Positions 15,983-25,060 of a stretch of 38,504 nucleotides of DNA are shown piece by piece. The position numbers and the translations under genes were made by a program. Origin of the DNA: Chloroflexota bacterium (GTDB taxonomy: Bacteria > Chloroflexota > Dehalococcoidia > Lucifugimonadales > UBA3495); NCBI GenBank assembly GCA_009837355.1, contig VXTR01000003.1:1-38504 (forward strand), given 5' to 3'. The notes under the pieces were generated by a model that was not told the origin of the DNA, did not search any database, and worked only from the letters and a program-made list of their open reading frames with translations. The first letter of the stretch is position 1, and the number at the start of each line of letters is the position of its first letter.

Positions 15983-17415
15983 TGGTCAACGCCCCGGACC
16001 GGCATCAAGAGCCGGATGCCGGCCACCACCTGGGCGGCGGAATTGACGCCGGGCATGGGTTTCCTTACGGAGTTCCCTTTGAGGGGTCCCTGAACGACGG
16101 GCCGGGTTTTGTGGGGGCAGATGCGCCAACCGAGGCCGATTTGTACCGCTGCGTGCACTGCGGGCTGTGTCTAAGCGCCTGTCCTACCTACGTGGAGACC
16201 CAGCTGGAAACCGAGTCGCCGCGGGGCCGCATCGCGCTGATGAAGGCCGTCCACGAGGAGAGGGTCGGCATCAGCGAGCGGCTGGTGTCGCACTGGGAGT
16301 TGTGCCTGCAATGCCGGGCCTGCGAGGCGGTGTGTCCGTCGGGAGTACCCTACGGCCGGCTGATGGAGCACACGCGGGCGCAGGTACAGGACAATAGCCT
16401 GCAAAGCCCGGAGTTAAGCCGGCTGTCCAGCCTGTTCCTGCGGGCCGCGTTGCCGCATAATCGGCGGCTGCGTTTGGCGGGACACTTGATGCGGCTCTAC
16501 CAAAGGTCGGGGCTGCAAGGGCTGGTGAGGCGGTCGGGGTTGCTGCGCGGACTGCCGGGTAGCCTGGCGGACATGGAAGCGCAGATGCCGGTGATGGGGC
16601 GGCAGTTTTTCAGTCCGGCACGTCGCGTCTATCCGGCAATGGGAGAGCGGCGCATGATGGTGGGCTTGCTGTCGGGTTGCGTGATGCCGATGATGCAGTC
16701 TGAGGCGATGCGGGCCGCGGTGCGGGTGTTGCAGCGCAATGGCTGCGAAGTGGCCGTGCCGCCGGCGCAAGGGTGCTGCGGCGCGCTGAATCTGCACGCC
16801 GGCGACCTGGAGCTGGGGCGGCGGATGGCACGGCGCAACATTGACGCCTTTCGAGATGCCGGGGTGGACCTGGTCATAACGGCATCGGCCGGCTGCGGGT
16901 CGTCGATGAAGGAGTACGGCGACCTGCTGCGCGACGATGGGGACTATGCGGAGGCTGCCGCCCAATTCGCGGCCAACACCCGGGACATTACGGAGTTTCT
17001 GGCCGGGCTGCCGCTGGAGCCGCCTCAGGCCGAAATGGCCTGGCGGGTGACGATGCAGGACCCGTGCCATTTGGCCCACGCGCAGCGGATTACGGATGCG
17101 CCGAGGCGGGTCTTGCGCAGCATTCCGGGGCTGGAGCTGGTGGAGATGGCGGAGTCGTCGCTGTGCTGCGGGTCGGCGGGGTTTTACTCCCTGATACAGC
17201 GGGATATGTCGCAGCGGTTGCAGCGGCGCAAGGTGGGGAACGCGCTGGCTACGGAGGCCGAGATTATCGCATCGGCCAACCCCGGCTGCATGGCGCAGCT
17301 GGAGCAGGGGTTGCGGAAGGCGGAGGCGTCAGCGGATGACGAGGACAGCCGGCCGGCGGTGCGGGTGATGCACGTGGTGGAGATACTGGACGCGGCGTAT
17401 CAGAGGGAAGGATAG
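15979..17415 (+). CDS. glcF: Glycolate oxidase iron-sulfur subunit GlcF
   Basis: The 478-residue product carries two 4Fe-4S ferredoxin motifs, CVHCGLCLSACP (Cys58, 61, 64, 68) and CLQCRACEAVCP (Cys109, 112, 115, 119). Two cysteine-rich CCG domains follow, with CCGALNLHAGD and the pair DPCHLAHAQ / CCGSAGFYS. This is the GlcF layout, which passes electrons from the GlcD/GlcE flavins to the quinone pool. It has an N-terminal extension of about 50 residues ahead of the first cluster, longer than in E. coli. Two start codons are possible: ATG 15979 overlaps the glcE stop, while ATG 15982 has better spacing (six bases) from GGAGG at 15971. It ends four bases from the convergent aminotransferase gene. 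Confidence 0.93.
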   Translation: MMVNAPDRHQEPDAGHHLGGGIDAGHGFPYGVPFEGSLNDGPGFVGADAPTEADLYRCVHCGLCLSACPTYVETQLETESPRGRIALMKAVHEERVGISERLVSHWELCLQCRACEAVCPSGVPYGRLMEHTRAQVQDNSLQSPELSRLSSLFLRAALPHNRRLRLAGHLMRLYQRSGLQGLVRRSGLLRGLPGSLADMEAQMPVMGRQFFSPARRVYPAMGERRMMVGLLSGCVMPMMQSEAMRAAVRVLQRNGCEVAVPPAQGCCGALNLHAGDLELGRRMARRNIDAFRDAGVDLVITASAGCGSSMKEYGDLLRDDGDYAEAAAQFAANTRDITEFLAGLPLEPPQAEMAWRVTMQDPCHLAHAQRITDAPRRVLRSIPGLELVEMAESSLCCGSAGFYSLIQRDMSQRLQRRKVGNALATEAEIIASANPGCMAQLEQGLRKAEASADDEDSRPAVRVMHVVEILDAAYQREG

Positions 17416-17419
17416 GCAG

Positions 17420-18622
17420 TTACGGCGCGCTGCCGTTCATGGCGAAGCTGCGCTGGGCGGCAGCTACGCTGGCTCCGTAGGCCACCTCGTAGCCGGCATC
17501 GGAGAGGATGACTTCCAGGGCGGAGAGGACGGCCAGCACGCTGGTCTCCCGCGCGCCTTCGCCCATCATGCCGATGCGCCAGACCTTGTTGCGAAACTCG
17601 CCCAGGCCGCCGCTGACCTCGATGTTCCACTCGTTGAGCAGCCGGGCGCGGGCGGCGCCTTCGTCCACGCCTTCGGGCGCTTTAACTATGGTGATGGGGT
17701 TCAGCTGGTACTCCGGGTTGGTGGTCAGTTCCAGGCCCATGGCGGCGAGGCCGGCGCGCAGGCCGGCGGCGACGCGGGCGTGGCGGGCGTGGCGCTCCTC
17801 GATGCCCTCCTCCATCATCATGCGCAGGGATTCGCGCATGGCGTAGGTCATGGTGATGGGGCTGGTGTGATGATAAACGCGCTGGGTTTCGTTCCAATAC
17901 TCGGCGACGCCCTGCAGGTTGAAGTAGAAGCTCTCCACGGGGGTGGCGCGCTTGTCGATGACGTCCATGGCTCGCTGACCGAAGGTGACGGGAGCGAGAC
18001 CGGGAGGCGATCCCAGGCACTTCTGGCTGGCGCTGTAGCAAACGTCGATGTCCCAATCGTCAACGCGCACTTCGTGGCTGCCCAGGGAGGTAACGGCGTC
18101 CACGACGACCAGCGCGCCGTGGCGATGGGCCAGGTCGATGGCGTCCTGCAACGGGGTGATTGCGCCGGTGGATGTCTCAGCGTGGACCAGGCCGACCATC
18201 TTGGTGCCGGGGTTGGCGTTCAGCGCGTCTTCCAGGGCGTTCAGGTCGGCCGGCTGGCCCCAAGGGGAATCGACCATTATGGTGTTGGCGCCGCAGCGCT
18301 GGGTTATGTCCGCCAGCCGGACGCCGAAGTAACCGTTGCGGCAGACGATGGCGGTGTCGCCGCGCTCCAGGACGTTGACGCAGGCGGTTTCCATGGCGCC
18401 GGTGCCGGTGGAGGAGATGGGCATGGTTACGTAGTTTTCGGTGTGAAAGACCTGCCGCAGCATCTCGCACACCTCGTCCATAATCTGGAAGAAGAGAGGA
18501 TCAAGATGTCCCACCACCGGCTGGGTCATCGCGCGCAGCACTCGGGGATGGACGGTGCAGGGGCCGGCCCCCAACAGCAGACGGTTGGGGGCTTCAAATT
18601 CGTCAAAATATGATTCGCTCAC
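17420..18622 (-). CDS. Alanine-glyoxylate / serine-pyruvate-type aminotransferase
   Basis: The 400-residue protein is a class V PLP aminotransferase of the AGXT/SgaA type. It shows LLLGAGPCTVHPRVL, the GHLDP substrate loop (38-42), SSTGTGAMET cofactor-phosphate loop, DAVTSLG with Asp175 for the pyridine nitrogen and SASQKCLGSPPG with Lys201 as the Schiff-base lysine. These enzymes make glycine from glyoxylate with alanine or serine as donor. Immediate convergence on glcDEF strongly suggests it uses the glyoxylate made there. The start is GTG with GGAGAA four bases upstream. It follows the SDR gene by 46 bases on the same strand and is likely co-transcribed with it. Aspartate or phosphonate aminotransferase relatives cannot be fully excluded. 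Confidence 0.88.
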   Translation of the reverse strand: MSESYFDEFEAPNRLLLGAGPCTVHPRVLRAMTQPVVGHLDPLFFQIMDEVCEMLRQVFHTENYVTMPISSTGTGAMETACVNVLERGDTAIVCRNGYFGVRLADITQRCGANTIMVDSPWGQPADLNALEDALNANPGTKMVGLVHAETSTGAITPLQDAIDLAHRHGALVVVDAVTSLGSHEVRVDDWDIDVCYSASQKCLGSPPGLAPVTFGQRAMDVIDKRATPVESFYFNLQGVAEYWNETQRVYHHTSPITMTYAMRESLRMMMEEGIEERHARHARVAAGLRAGLAAMGLELTTNPEYQLNPITIVKAPEGVDEGAARARLLNEWNIEVSGGLGEFRNKVWRIGMMGEGARETSVLAVLSALEVILSDAGYEVAYGASVAAAQRSFAMNGSAP

Positions 18623-18668
18623 TGTGTTCTCCGCTTTGCGCTGGGCTGCATTGTCCGGTTGTATTCCA

Positions 18669-19466
18669 CTACACTACCGCCGAGGCTCCGCCGTCGATGT
18701 TGATGGCGACGCCGGTGAGGTAGCTGGCGCGCTCGGAGGCCAGGAAGGCAATCACGTCGCCGGCTTCGGCTCCCTCGCCGACGCGGCCCAAGGGCACGCT
18801 GCGACCGGCGGCCAGCTGGTCATAGAAGTTGTCCATGTCCAGGTCCGGCTCGTTGGCGATGCGGGCATCGTAGCGGCGCTGGTGCTGGCCGCTCTTGATG
18901 AGGCCGATGCAGACGGTGTTAACCAGGATGTTGTCGGACGCCAAGTCCTTGGATAGGCCCTTGGTGATGGCGATGCCGGCGGCCCGGGAGATGGAGGTGG
19001 GCATGGAGTTGGCGCCGGGGGTGCGTCCGCCCAGGTTGGTAACGTTGATGATGCGTCCGCCGCCGACCTTGCGCATTTCGGGGATGGAGGCGCGAATCAG
19101 CCGGACGGCGCCCCAGACTTTGAGTTCGAAGTCAAACTCCCAATCGTCGTCGCTGACGGCCTCGAAGCCCTTGGCCATGGAAGTGCCGGCGTTGTTGACC
19201 AGAATGTCAACCCGGCCGTACTTCTCCACGGCGGTGTTGACCACGCGGGCTGCGGTGGCCTTGTCGGAAACGTCGGCGGAGAGGGGCAGAACCTCGCCCT
19301 CGGTGGCGGTGCGGATTTCGTCCGCCGCCGCGTCCAGCACGTCCTGCCGGCGGGCCACGATGATGACGTTGGCTCCTTCACCGGCCATACGTTGGGCGGC
19401 TGCTTTGCCGATGCCCTCGCTGCCGCCGGTTACGATTGCTACCTTGCCGTCCAGTCCGAGCTCCAT
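18669..19466 (-). CDS. SDR-family oxidoreductase with altered catalytic residues
   Basis: The 265-residue product has the classical SDR layout: cofactor loop TGGSEGIG (13-20), ADVSD, NNAG (91-94) and a C-terminal INIDGGAS. However, where the active-site YxxxK belongs the sequence reads TSISR (157-161), so Tyr is replaced by Thr and Lys by Arg, and the upstream catalytic Ser region reads NVTNLGG. It may therefore bind NAD(P) without classical dehydrogenase chemistry, or use a different proton donor. The start has AAGGAGG upstream. It precedes the aminotransferase gene on the same strand, with an extended -10 promoter about 80 bases upstream of the start. The substrate is unknown. Confidence 0.85.
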   Translation of the reverse strand: MELGLDGKVAIVTGGSEGIGKAAAQRMAGEGANVIIVARRQDVLDAAADEIRTATEGEVLPLSADVSDKATAARVVNTAVEKYGRVDILVNNAGTSMAKGFEAVSDDDWEFDFELKVWGAVRLIRASIPEMRKVGGGRIINVTNLGGRTPGANSMPTSISRAAGIAITKGLSKDLASDNILVNTVCIGLIKSGQHQRRYDARIANEPDLDMDNFYDQLAAGRSVPLGRVGEGAEAGDVIAFLASERASYLTGVAINIDGGASAVV

Positions 19467-19543
19467 GGTTGGCCTCCTTGTCGCTTCTGCGCCCCAGCAA
19501 CGGGAATGTTGGGGGCGGCGAATTATGTCGATAACCGAGGGGA

Positions 19544-19552
19544 ATTATAGCA
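19544..19552 (-). promoter_or_regulatory. Extended -10 promoter for SDR/aminotransferase genes
   Basis: On the minus strand the sequence reads TGCTATAAT, a perfect -10 hexamer with the TG extension. No good -35 box stands 17 bases upstream, which is common for extended -10 promoters. It lies about 80 bases before the SDR start and just beyond the end of the HNH nuclease gene. Confidence 0.5.
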
Positions 19553-19568
19553 TAGAGGCGACGATAAG

Positions 19569-20342
19569 TTACGGTTCCCGGCCACCGGACAGGCCCCAGG
19601 AGCTGCCATCGTCGCAGGTGTCCAGCATCTCGCGCAGGGCCGCGACTTCCCATTGGGTAACGGTGAGCTGCCACTTTGCTTTGACGGCAATCCAGTCGGC
19701 GGCGTAACGACACCAGCCGGCGGGTGCATCGGGACGCCATTGGTCGGGCGGCTGCTTGCCCTTGGTGCGGTTGAGTGACTTGTCGGTCACCTGCAGGCTG
19801 GCGGGATGGTCCAGGTCGTTGGCGTAGGCGCGCTTGCGTTCTCGATCCCAGTCCCAGCCGCCGGACTCGTGGGCGTGGCCCAGGGGGACGTGGTGGTCAA
19901 TGTCAATGTCGCCGGCGTCGGTGAAGAGCTCACCGCTCCACGGACCGCGCCATTGGCCGCCGGTTACGCGGCATTCCTCGCCGTCGGCGTTGGGCGTAAA
20001 GGAGACCGGGCCGGCGCTTTCGGAGATGAGGACTTCGGCGCGGGTGTTCTGACAATCGCGGTCGGCGTCCACCCAATGGGGCCAGTCGTCGCGGTGGTAT
20101 TTGAGGTCGCTGCCGCGTTGGGCGATGGGCAACTGTTCCAGGGTCGCCAGCACTTCGGCCACTTCGCCCGATGGAGCGGACGGCTCGGCGGCAGGCTCAA
20201 CCGGCAGTCGGCTTACGCCATCGGTCTCGGGACTCGGATTTGTAGATGTATCTGAAACCTCGAGACCGCAATAATTCACCACCAATCCCAGCGCCGCCAA
20301 CAACACCAGCGCCAGGATCGTAAATAGACAACCGGCTCGCAA
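19569..20342 (-). CDS. Secreted HNH endonuclease (DUF1524/GmrSD C-terminal-like)
   Basis: The 257-residue product begins with a hydrophobic segment (about 5-23) that acts as a signal or anchor. A low-complexity Pro/Glu/Ser linker (about 30-60) and an HNH nuclease domain follow. The core motif DIDHHVPLGHAHESGG has DHH at 149-151, followed by YANDLDHPASLQVTDKSLNRTKG with Asn175 and Asn191 and a Lys. This is the layout of the exported DUF1524-type nucleases common in actinobacteria, which probably degrade external DNA for nutrients. It starts five bases after the trpB stop on the same strand, so it is likely co-transcribed with the trp genes although no functional link is obvious. Confidence 0.85.
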   Translation of the reverse strand: MRAGCLFTILALVLLAALGLVVNYCGLEVSDTSTNPSPETDGVSRLPVEPAAEPSAPSGEVAEVLATLEQLPIAQRGSDLKYHRDDWPHWVDADRDCQNTRAEVLISESAGPVSFTPNADGEECRVTGGQWRGPWSGELFTDAGDIDIDHHVPLGHAHESGGWDWDRERKRAYANDLDHPASLQVTDKSLNRTKGKQPPDQWRPDAPAGWCRYAADWIAVKAKWQLTVTQWEVAALREMLDTCDDGSSWGLSGGREP

Positions 20343-20347
20343 GTGCG

Positions 20348-21556
<1,209 letters not shown>

Positions 21557-21570
21557 AGCAGTCTCAACCT

Positions 21571-21601
21571 TCCTGGATTCCCGCCTTCGCGGGTATGACG
21601 G
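21571..21601. repeat. Short dispersed inverted repeat (REP-like)
   Basis: The stretch reads CCTGGATTCCCGC, a CTTC loop and GCGGGTATGACGG, so CCCGC pairs with GCGGG. It lies in the 66-base gap between trpF and trpB. A closely similar element is at 25015-25046 and a degraded one at 111-142. In the transcript it would form a small stem upstream of the trpB ribosome site. Confidence 0.6.
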
Positions 21602-21622
21602 TAGATGCGGGAATAACGATTG

Positions 21623-22291
21623 TTAGTTGCCGGCGCCTTTGGCGTTGGTGATGAATTGGCGGATTTTGGCGGCGTCTTTGTCGCCGTCGGTTTCCACGCC
21701 GCTGGATACGTCCACGCCCCAGGGGTTGATCTGGGAGACGGCGGCGGCCACGTTATCGGGGGTCAGGCCACCGGCCATGAGGAAGCGGCTGCCGTTGCCG
21801 GCCAGCGCAGCGGCGATGGTCCAGTCGAAGGACTGGCCGGTGCCGCCGTGCAATCCGGCCACCTGGCTGTCCAGGGTAACGGTGCAGCCGGCGGCGGCGT
21901 AGGCGTCGATGCGGCTGGCCACCTCGGCGATGGCGTTGGAGTCGGTATCGTTGGGGACGTGGAGCACCTTGATGACGCCGGCGTGCTTTTGCACCTGGCG
22001 GCAATAATCCAGCGGCTCGTCGCCGCAGAGCTGGACGAAATCCAGGCCGGCGACGGTGATGGTGTCCAGAACTTCGTCCAGGGGCTGGTCGCCGAACAAC
22101 CCGACTGATTTCGGAGGCGACGGGCCAGTGGCGCGCAGACCGTCGGTGATTGAGCGCGCGCCTGTTGGCTCAACGCGTCGGCGGCGTCCGGGCACGAAGA
22201 CGATGCCCACGTAGTCGGCGCCGGCATCGGCGGCAATCAGGGCGTCGTCCAGTTGGCGCACGCCGCAGATTTTTACCCTGGTGTCCGACAC
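21623..22291 (-). CDS. trpF: Phosphoribosylanthranilate isomerase
   Basis: The 222-residue TIM-barrel protein shows the TrpF landmarks VKICGVR at the first strand (Cys9 as the general base), DYVGIVFVPGRRRRV, the LDFVQLCGDE strand and GGLTPDNVAAAV near the phosphate-binding end, finishing with GVDVSSGVETDGDKD. It catalyses the Amadori rearrangement of phosphoribosylanthranilate in tryptophan synthesis. The length is typical. It begins five bases before the end of trpC in the minus-strand order trpD-trpC-trpF-trpB, implying co-transcription. Confidence 0.96.
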   Translation of the reverse strand: MSDTRVKICGVRQLDDALIAADAGADYVGIVFVPGRRRRVEPTGARSITDGLRATGPSPPKSVGLFGDQPLDEVLDTITVAGLDFVQLCGDEPLDYCRQVQKHAGVIKVLHVPNDTDSNAIAEVASRIDAYAAAGCTVTLDSQVAGLHGGTGQSFDWTIAAALAGNGSRFLMAGGLTPDNVAAAVSQINPWGVDVSSGVETDGDKDAAKIRQFITNAKGAGN

Positions 22292-22296
22292 AGCGG

Positions 22297-23103
22297 CTAC
22301 CTTGCGACCAGAGCCGGCGCGCCCGTGAGTGAGCGCACTTTCGCCGCCGTGTCAGCAGCGGTAACGAGAGCCTCGCCCACCAGCACGGCGTTTACGCCGT
22401 GAGGTTCCAGCCGGGCGAGGTCGTCGGGTGTGCTGATGCCGCTCTCGCTGACGATCACCTTGTCGCGGGGAATCAGCGCGGCCAGCTCCTCCGTGGTGGC
22501 CAGGTCGGTTACGAAGGTGTGGAGGTCGCGGTTGTTGATGCCGATGACCTCGGCTCCGGCGTCGATGGCCGTGGCGATTTCGTCGGCGTCGTGGGTTTCC
22601 ACCAGCGGGGTCATGCCCAGGGACTTGCCGAGGTCGATTAGCTCGGACAGCTGGGACGGCGAGAGGATGTCAACGATGAGCAGGTAGGTATCGGCGCCGA
22701 TGGCCCGGGCCTCGTGAACCTGGTAGGGGTCGAAGAGGAAGTCCTTGCGCAGCACCGGAGCACTGCCCGACGCGCCGCTCTCCTTGACGGCGGTCAGGTG
22801 GGCCGGCTCGCCGAGAAAATGGCCGTCGGTGATGACGGAAATCGCCGCCGCGCCGTTGTCCGCGTAGGTTGCGGCCAACTCGGCTGGCTGGAAGTCGGCA
22901 CGCAGCAGTCCCTTGGAGGGCGACGCCTTCTTGACCTCGGCAATCAGGCTGATGCCGTCGCTGCGGAGGGCGGCGGCGAAGTCCAGAGCCGGCGGGTGGG
23001 CGGCGATACGCTCCCGCAGGGCGGAGAGCGGGGTAGCGGCCCGGGCAGCCGCAAGTTCTTCCCGCTTCTTGGCGACGATTTGGTTCAGGATGCTTGCGGG
23101 CAT
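22297..23103 (-). CDS. trpC: Indole-3-glycerol phosphate synthase
   Basis: The 268-residue product is a stand-alone TrpC, which closes the indole ring from CdRP. Landmarks are ILNQIVAKKREELAAA at the N-terminus, LIAEVKKASPSKG (Glu56, Lys58, 61-65), the VLRKDFLFDPYQVHEARAIGAD segment with a catalytic Lys, VIGINNRDLHTF and VSESGISTPDDL. The fold is a TIM barrel in the cytoplasm. GAAGGAG lies upstream of the ATG, and 14 bases separate it from trpD. It is not fused to TrpF, unlike in E. coli. Confidence 0.97.
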   Translation of the reverse strand: MPASILNQIVAKKREELAAARAATPLSALRERIAAHPPALDFAAALRSDGISLIAEVKKASPSKGLLRADFQPAELAATYADNGAAAISVITDGHFLGEPAHLTAVKESGASGSAPVLRKDFLFDPYQVHEARAIGADTYLLIVDILSPSQLSELIDLGKSLGMTPLVETHDADEIATAIDAGAEVIGINNRDLHTFVTDLATTEELAALIPRDKVIVSESGISTPDDLARLEPHGVNAVLVGEALVTAADTAAKVRSLTGAPALVAR

Positions 23104-23117
23104 TTGTCGCGTCTCCT

Positions 23118-24143
23118 TCAGCCGTTGGCCTGCGCCAGCTCTTGCGTCAACTCAACCATGGCATCCAGCTTGGCCAAGGCTTGCCCGTCGGCGATGGACG
23201 CTGCGGCCAGCTCGATGCCCTCGGGCAGAGTTGCAGCGAGGTCGCCGGCTACCAGAGCGGCGGCGCTGTTCAAGACCACGGCGTCGCGGACGGGGCCGGT
23301 TGCGCCGGACAGGATGCTGCGCATGGTGACGGCGTTGGCCGATGGGTCGCCGCCGCGCAGGTCGTCGGGCGTAGCGTGAGGGAGGCCCAGCTCGCGGGGT
23401 CGCACTACGTAGGGCGATATTGCTTCGTCCAGAATCTCCCATCCGGTGGAGTCGCTGCCGAGTGAAAGCTCGTCCATGCCATCGGTGCTGTGGAAGATGA
23501 TGGCGTGGTGGATGCCAAACAGGCGCAGGGCTTCGGCCATTTTTTCGACAGCCTCGGGATAACCGACGCCGAGCAACTGGCAAGGCACGCCGGCAGGGTT
23601 GGTCAGCGGCCCGAGCACGTTGAACACGGTACGTATGCCGATCTCCCGGCGCACCGGCGCGACGTAACGCATGGCCGGGTGATAGGCCGGAGCGAACATG
23701 AAGCCAATGCCGATTTCCCGCAGGCAGCGTTCCACGGCGTCCGGCGGCAGCTCGATACTCACGCCCAGAGCCTCCAGCACGTCGGCACTGCCGCAAGTAC
23801 CGGACGCGGCCCGATTGCCGTGCTTGGCGACGGTGAGGCCGGCGCCGGCCACGACGAAAGCGGCGGCGGTGGAGATGTTGAAGGTGCCCTTGCCGTCGCC
23901 GCCAGTGCCAACGACATCAATGGCCGGGCCGTCGGTGTTGACGCGCAGGGACTTCTCGCGCATCACAGTGGCGAAGCCGGCGATTTCCTCGGGCGTTTCG
24001 CCTTTGAGGGCGAGGGCGGTGAGGTAGGAGCCGAGCTGAGCCGGGGTAGCCTCGCCCTCCATCACCTCGCGCATGAGTTCAATGGCGTCGGGCATGGAGA
24101 GAGATTCGCCGGCCGTGGCCGCCGAGATGGCTTCACGAATCAT
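23118..24143 (-). CDS. trpD: Anthranilate phosphoribosyltransferase
   Basis: The 341-residue product transfers the phosphoribosyl group of PRPP to anthranilate. It shows DVVGTGGDGKGTFNIST (76-92) with the GTGGD PRPP loop, KHGNRAASGTCGSADVLEALG, the Asp-Glu pair in TDGMDELS and NAAAALVAG-like NSAAALVAG. I placed the start at ATG 24143 (MIREAISAAT) because homology begins there and the length fits; the frame stays open to 24203 but that stretch would overlap the divergent amidohydrolase start. No attenuator, leader peptide or T-box is visible in the 59-base upstream gap. trpE and trpG are absent. Confidence 0.96.
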   Translation of the reverse strand: MIREAISAATAGESLSMPDAIELMREVMEGEATPAQLGSYLTALALKGETPEEIAGFATVMREKSLRVNTDGPAIDVVGTGGDGKGTFNISTAAAFVVAGAGLTVAKHGNRAASGTCGSADVLEALGVSIELPPDAVERCLREIGIGFMFAPAYHPAMRYVAPVRREIGIRTVFNVLGPLTNPAGVPCQLLGVGYPEAVEKMAEALRLFGIHHAIIFHSTDGMDELSLGSDSTGWEILDEAISPYVVRPRELGLPHATPDDLRGGDPSANAVTMRSILSGATGPVRDAVVLNSAAALVAGDLAATLPEGIELAAASIADGQALAKLDAMVELTQELAQANG

Positions 24144-24205
24144 TGGGCACCGCAGTTCAGGTAGAATGTGGCTGAATATGATAGCACGGAAGAGGTTGCC
24201 CAATG
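24141..24205. promoter_or_regulatory. Divergent trpD/amidohydrolase gap bounded by inverted repeat
   Basis: A nine-base perfect inverted repeat, CATTGGGCA at 24141-24149 and TGCCCAATG at 24197-24205, encloses the 59-base gap and includes both start codons. The gap must hold both promoters; TAGAATGTG and TGAATATGAT are AT-richer parts but no clean -35/-10 pair is evident. The repeat may be an operator-like site or a chance consequence of similar start contexts. Confidence 0.35.
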
Positions 24206-25003
24206 CGCGTTGACGTTCATACCCACATCTGGCCGGACCGGATCGCTGATGCGGTGGCGGAGAATATGGAGGGCGAGCTGGGCTTTACGCCGATTGCCGC
24301 CAATACGGTCTCCGGCATCAAGGCGCACATGGCGGCGGCCGGCGTGGACAAGTCCGTGGTGCTGAGCGTGGCGGCGCGGGCGGACCAGGTGCGGGCCGCC
24401 AACGACTGGTTGATTTCGATTGCCGACGACAACCTGGTTCCTTTCGGTGCCGTGCATCCCGATTTGGCGGACAAGGGCGGCGAGATACGCTATTTGCGGG
24501 AGAACGGCGTCAAGGGCATCAAGATGCACCCGGTCATCAACGGTTTCTATCCCGACGACCCGCAGTGGTTCCCGGTGTATGAAGAGTTGGGCGAGGACAT
24601 GACACTGGCGATTCATGCCGGCCGGCTGCCCCACCAGGGGGCGGACGCGCCCTTGTACGCCGCGCCGGAGCGGATTGCCAACATCGTGCGGCGGTTTCCC
24701 AAGCTCAAGGTGATCGCGCTGCACCTGGGCGGGTTTTACATGCTGGATGAGGCAGAGCGGGAGCTGATGGGACACGAGAACGTGTTGGTGGACACGACCT
24801 GGCCGCCGTCGATTCGGGAGCTGACCGCCGAGACGTTGACGGCCATCATCGGCAAGCACGGGGCGCACAAGGTGTGTTTCGGGACGGATTACCCGCTGGT
24901 GGACATGGGCAGCGAGTCGGACTACCTGGCGTCGCTGCCGCTGACGTCGGGGCAGGTTGAGGGGATTCTGGGGGAGAACGCGCGGCGGTTTATCGGTTTG
25001 TGA
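24203..25003 (+). CDS. Amidohydrolase family protein (ACMSD-like)
   Basis: The 266-residue product is a metal-dependent hydrolase of the amidohydrolase_2 group. It has the His6-x-His8 pair in VDVHTHIW, a KGIKMHP strand (Lys107, His109), AIHAG with His138, ALHLGG with His174 and FGTDYPL with Asp229, which together build the TIM-barrel metal site. Relatives decarboxylate or hydrolyse aromatic or keto acids and lactones. There is no signal peptide, so it acts in the cytoplasm. It is divergent from trpD; a tryptophan-related role is conceivable because ACMSD works in tryptophan breakdown, but nothing in the sequence proves it. Confidence 0.85.
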   Translation: MRVDVHTHIWPDRIADAVAENMEGELGFTPIAANTVSGIKAHMAAAGVDKSVVLSVAARADQVRAANDWLISIADDNLVPFGAVHPDLADKGGEIRYLRENGVKGIKMHPVINGFYPDDPQWFPVYEELGEDMTLAIHAGRLPHQGADAPLYAAPERIANIVRRFPKLKVIALHLGGFYMLDEAERELMGHENVLVDTTWPPSIRELTAETLTAIIGKHGAHKVCFGTDYPLVDMGSESDYLASLPLTSGQVEGILGENARRFIGL

Positions 25004-25014
25004 CAGCGCGACGG

Positions 25015-25046
25015 CTATGGATTCCGGCTTTCGCCGGAATGACGGG
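25015..25046. repeat. Short dispersed inverted repeat (REP-like), best copy
   Basis: The stretch contains GGATTCCGGC, a TTTC loop and GCCGGAATGACGGG; ATTCCGGC pairs with GCCGGAAT over eight bases. It lies between the convergent amidohydrolase and oligopeptidase genes and could act as a bidirectional stem, though no T-tract follows. Similar copies are at 21571-21601 and, degraded, at 111-142. Confidence 0.65.
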
Positions 25047-25060
25047 TTGCCTTTGTGGGT

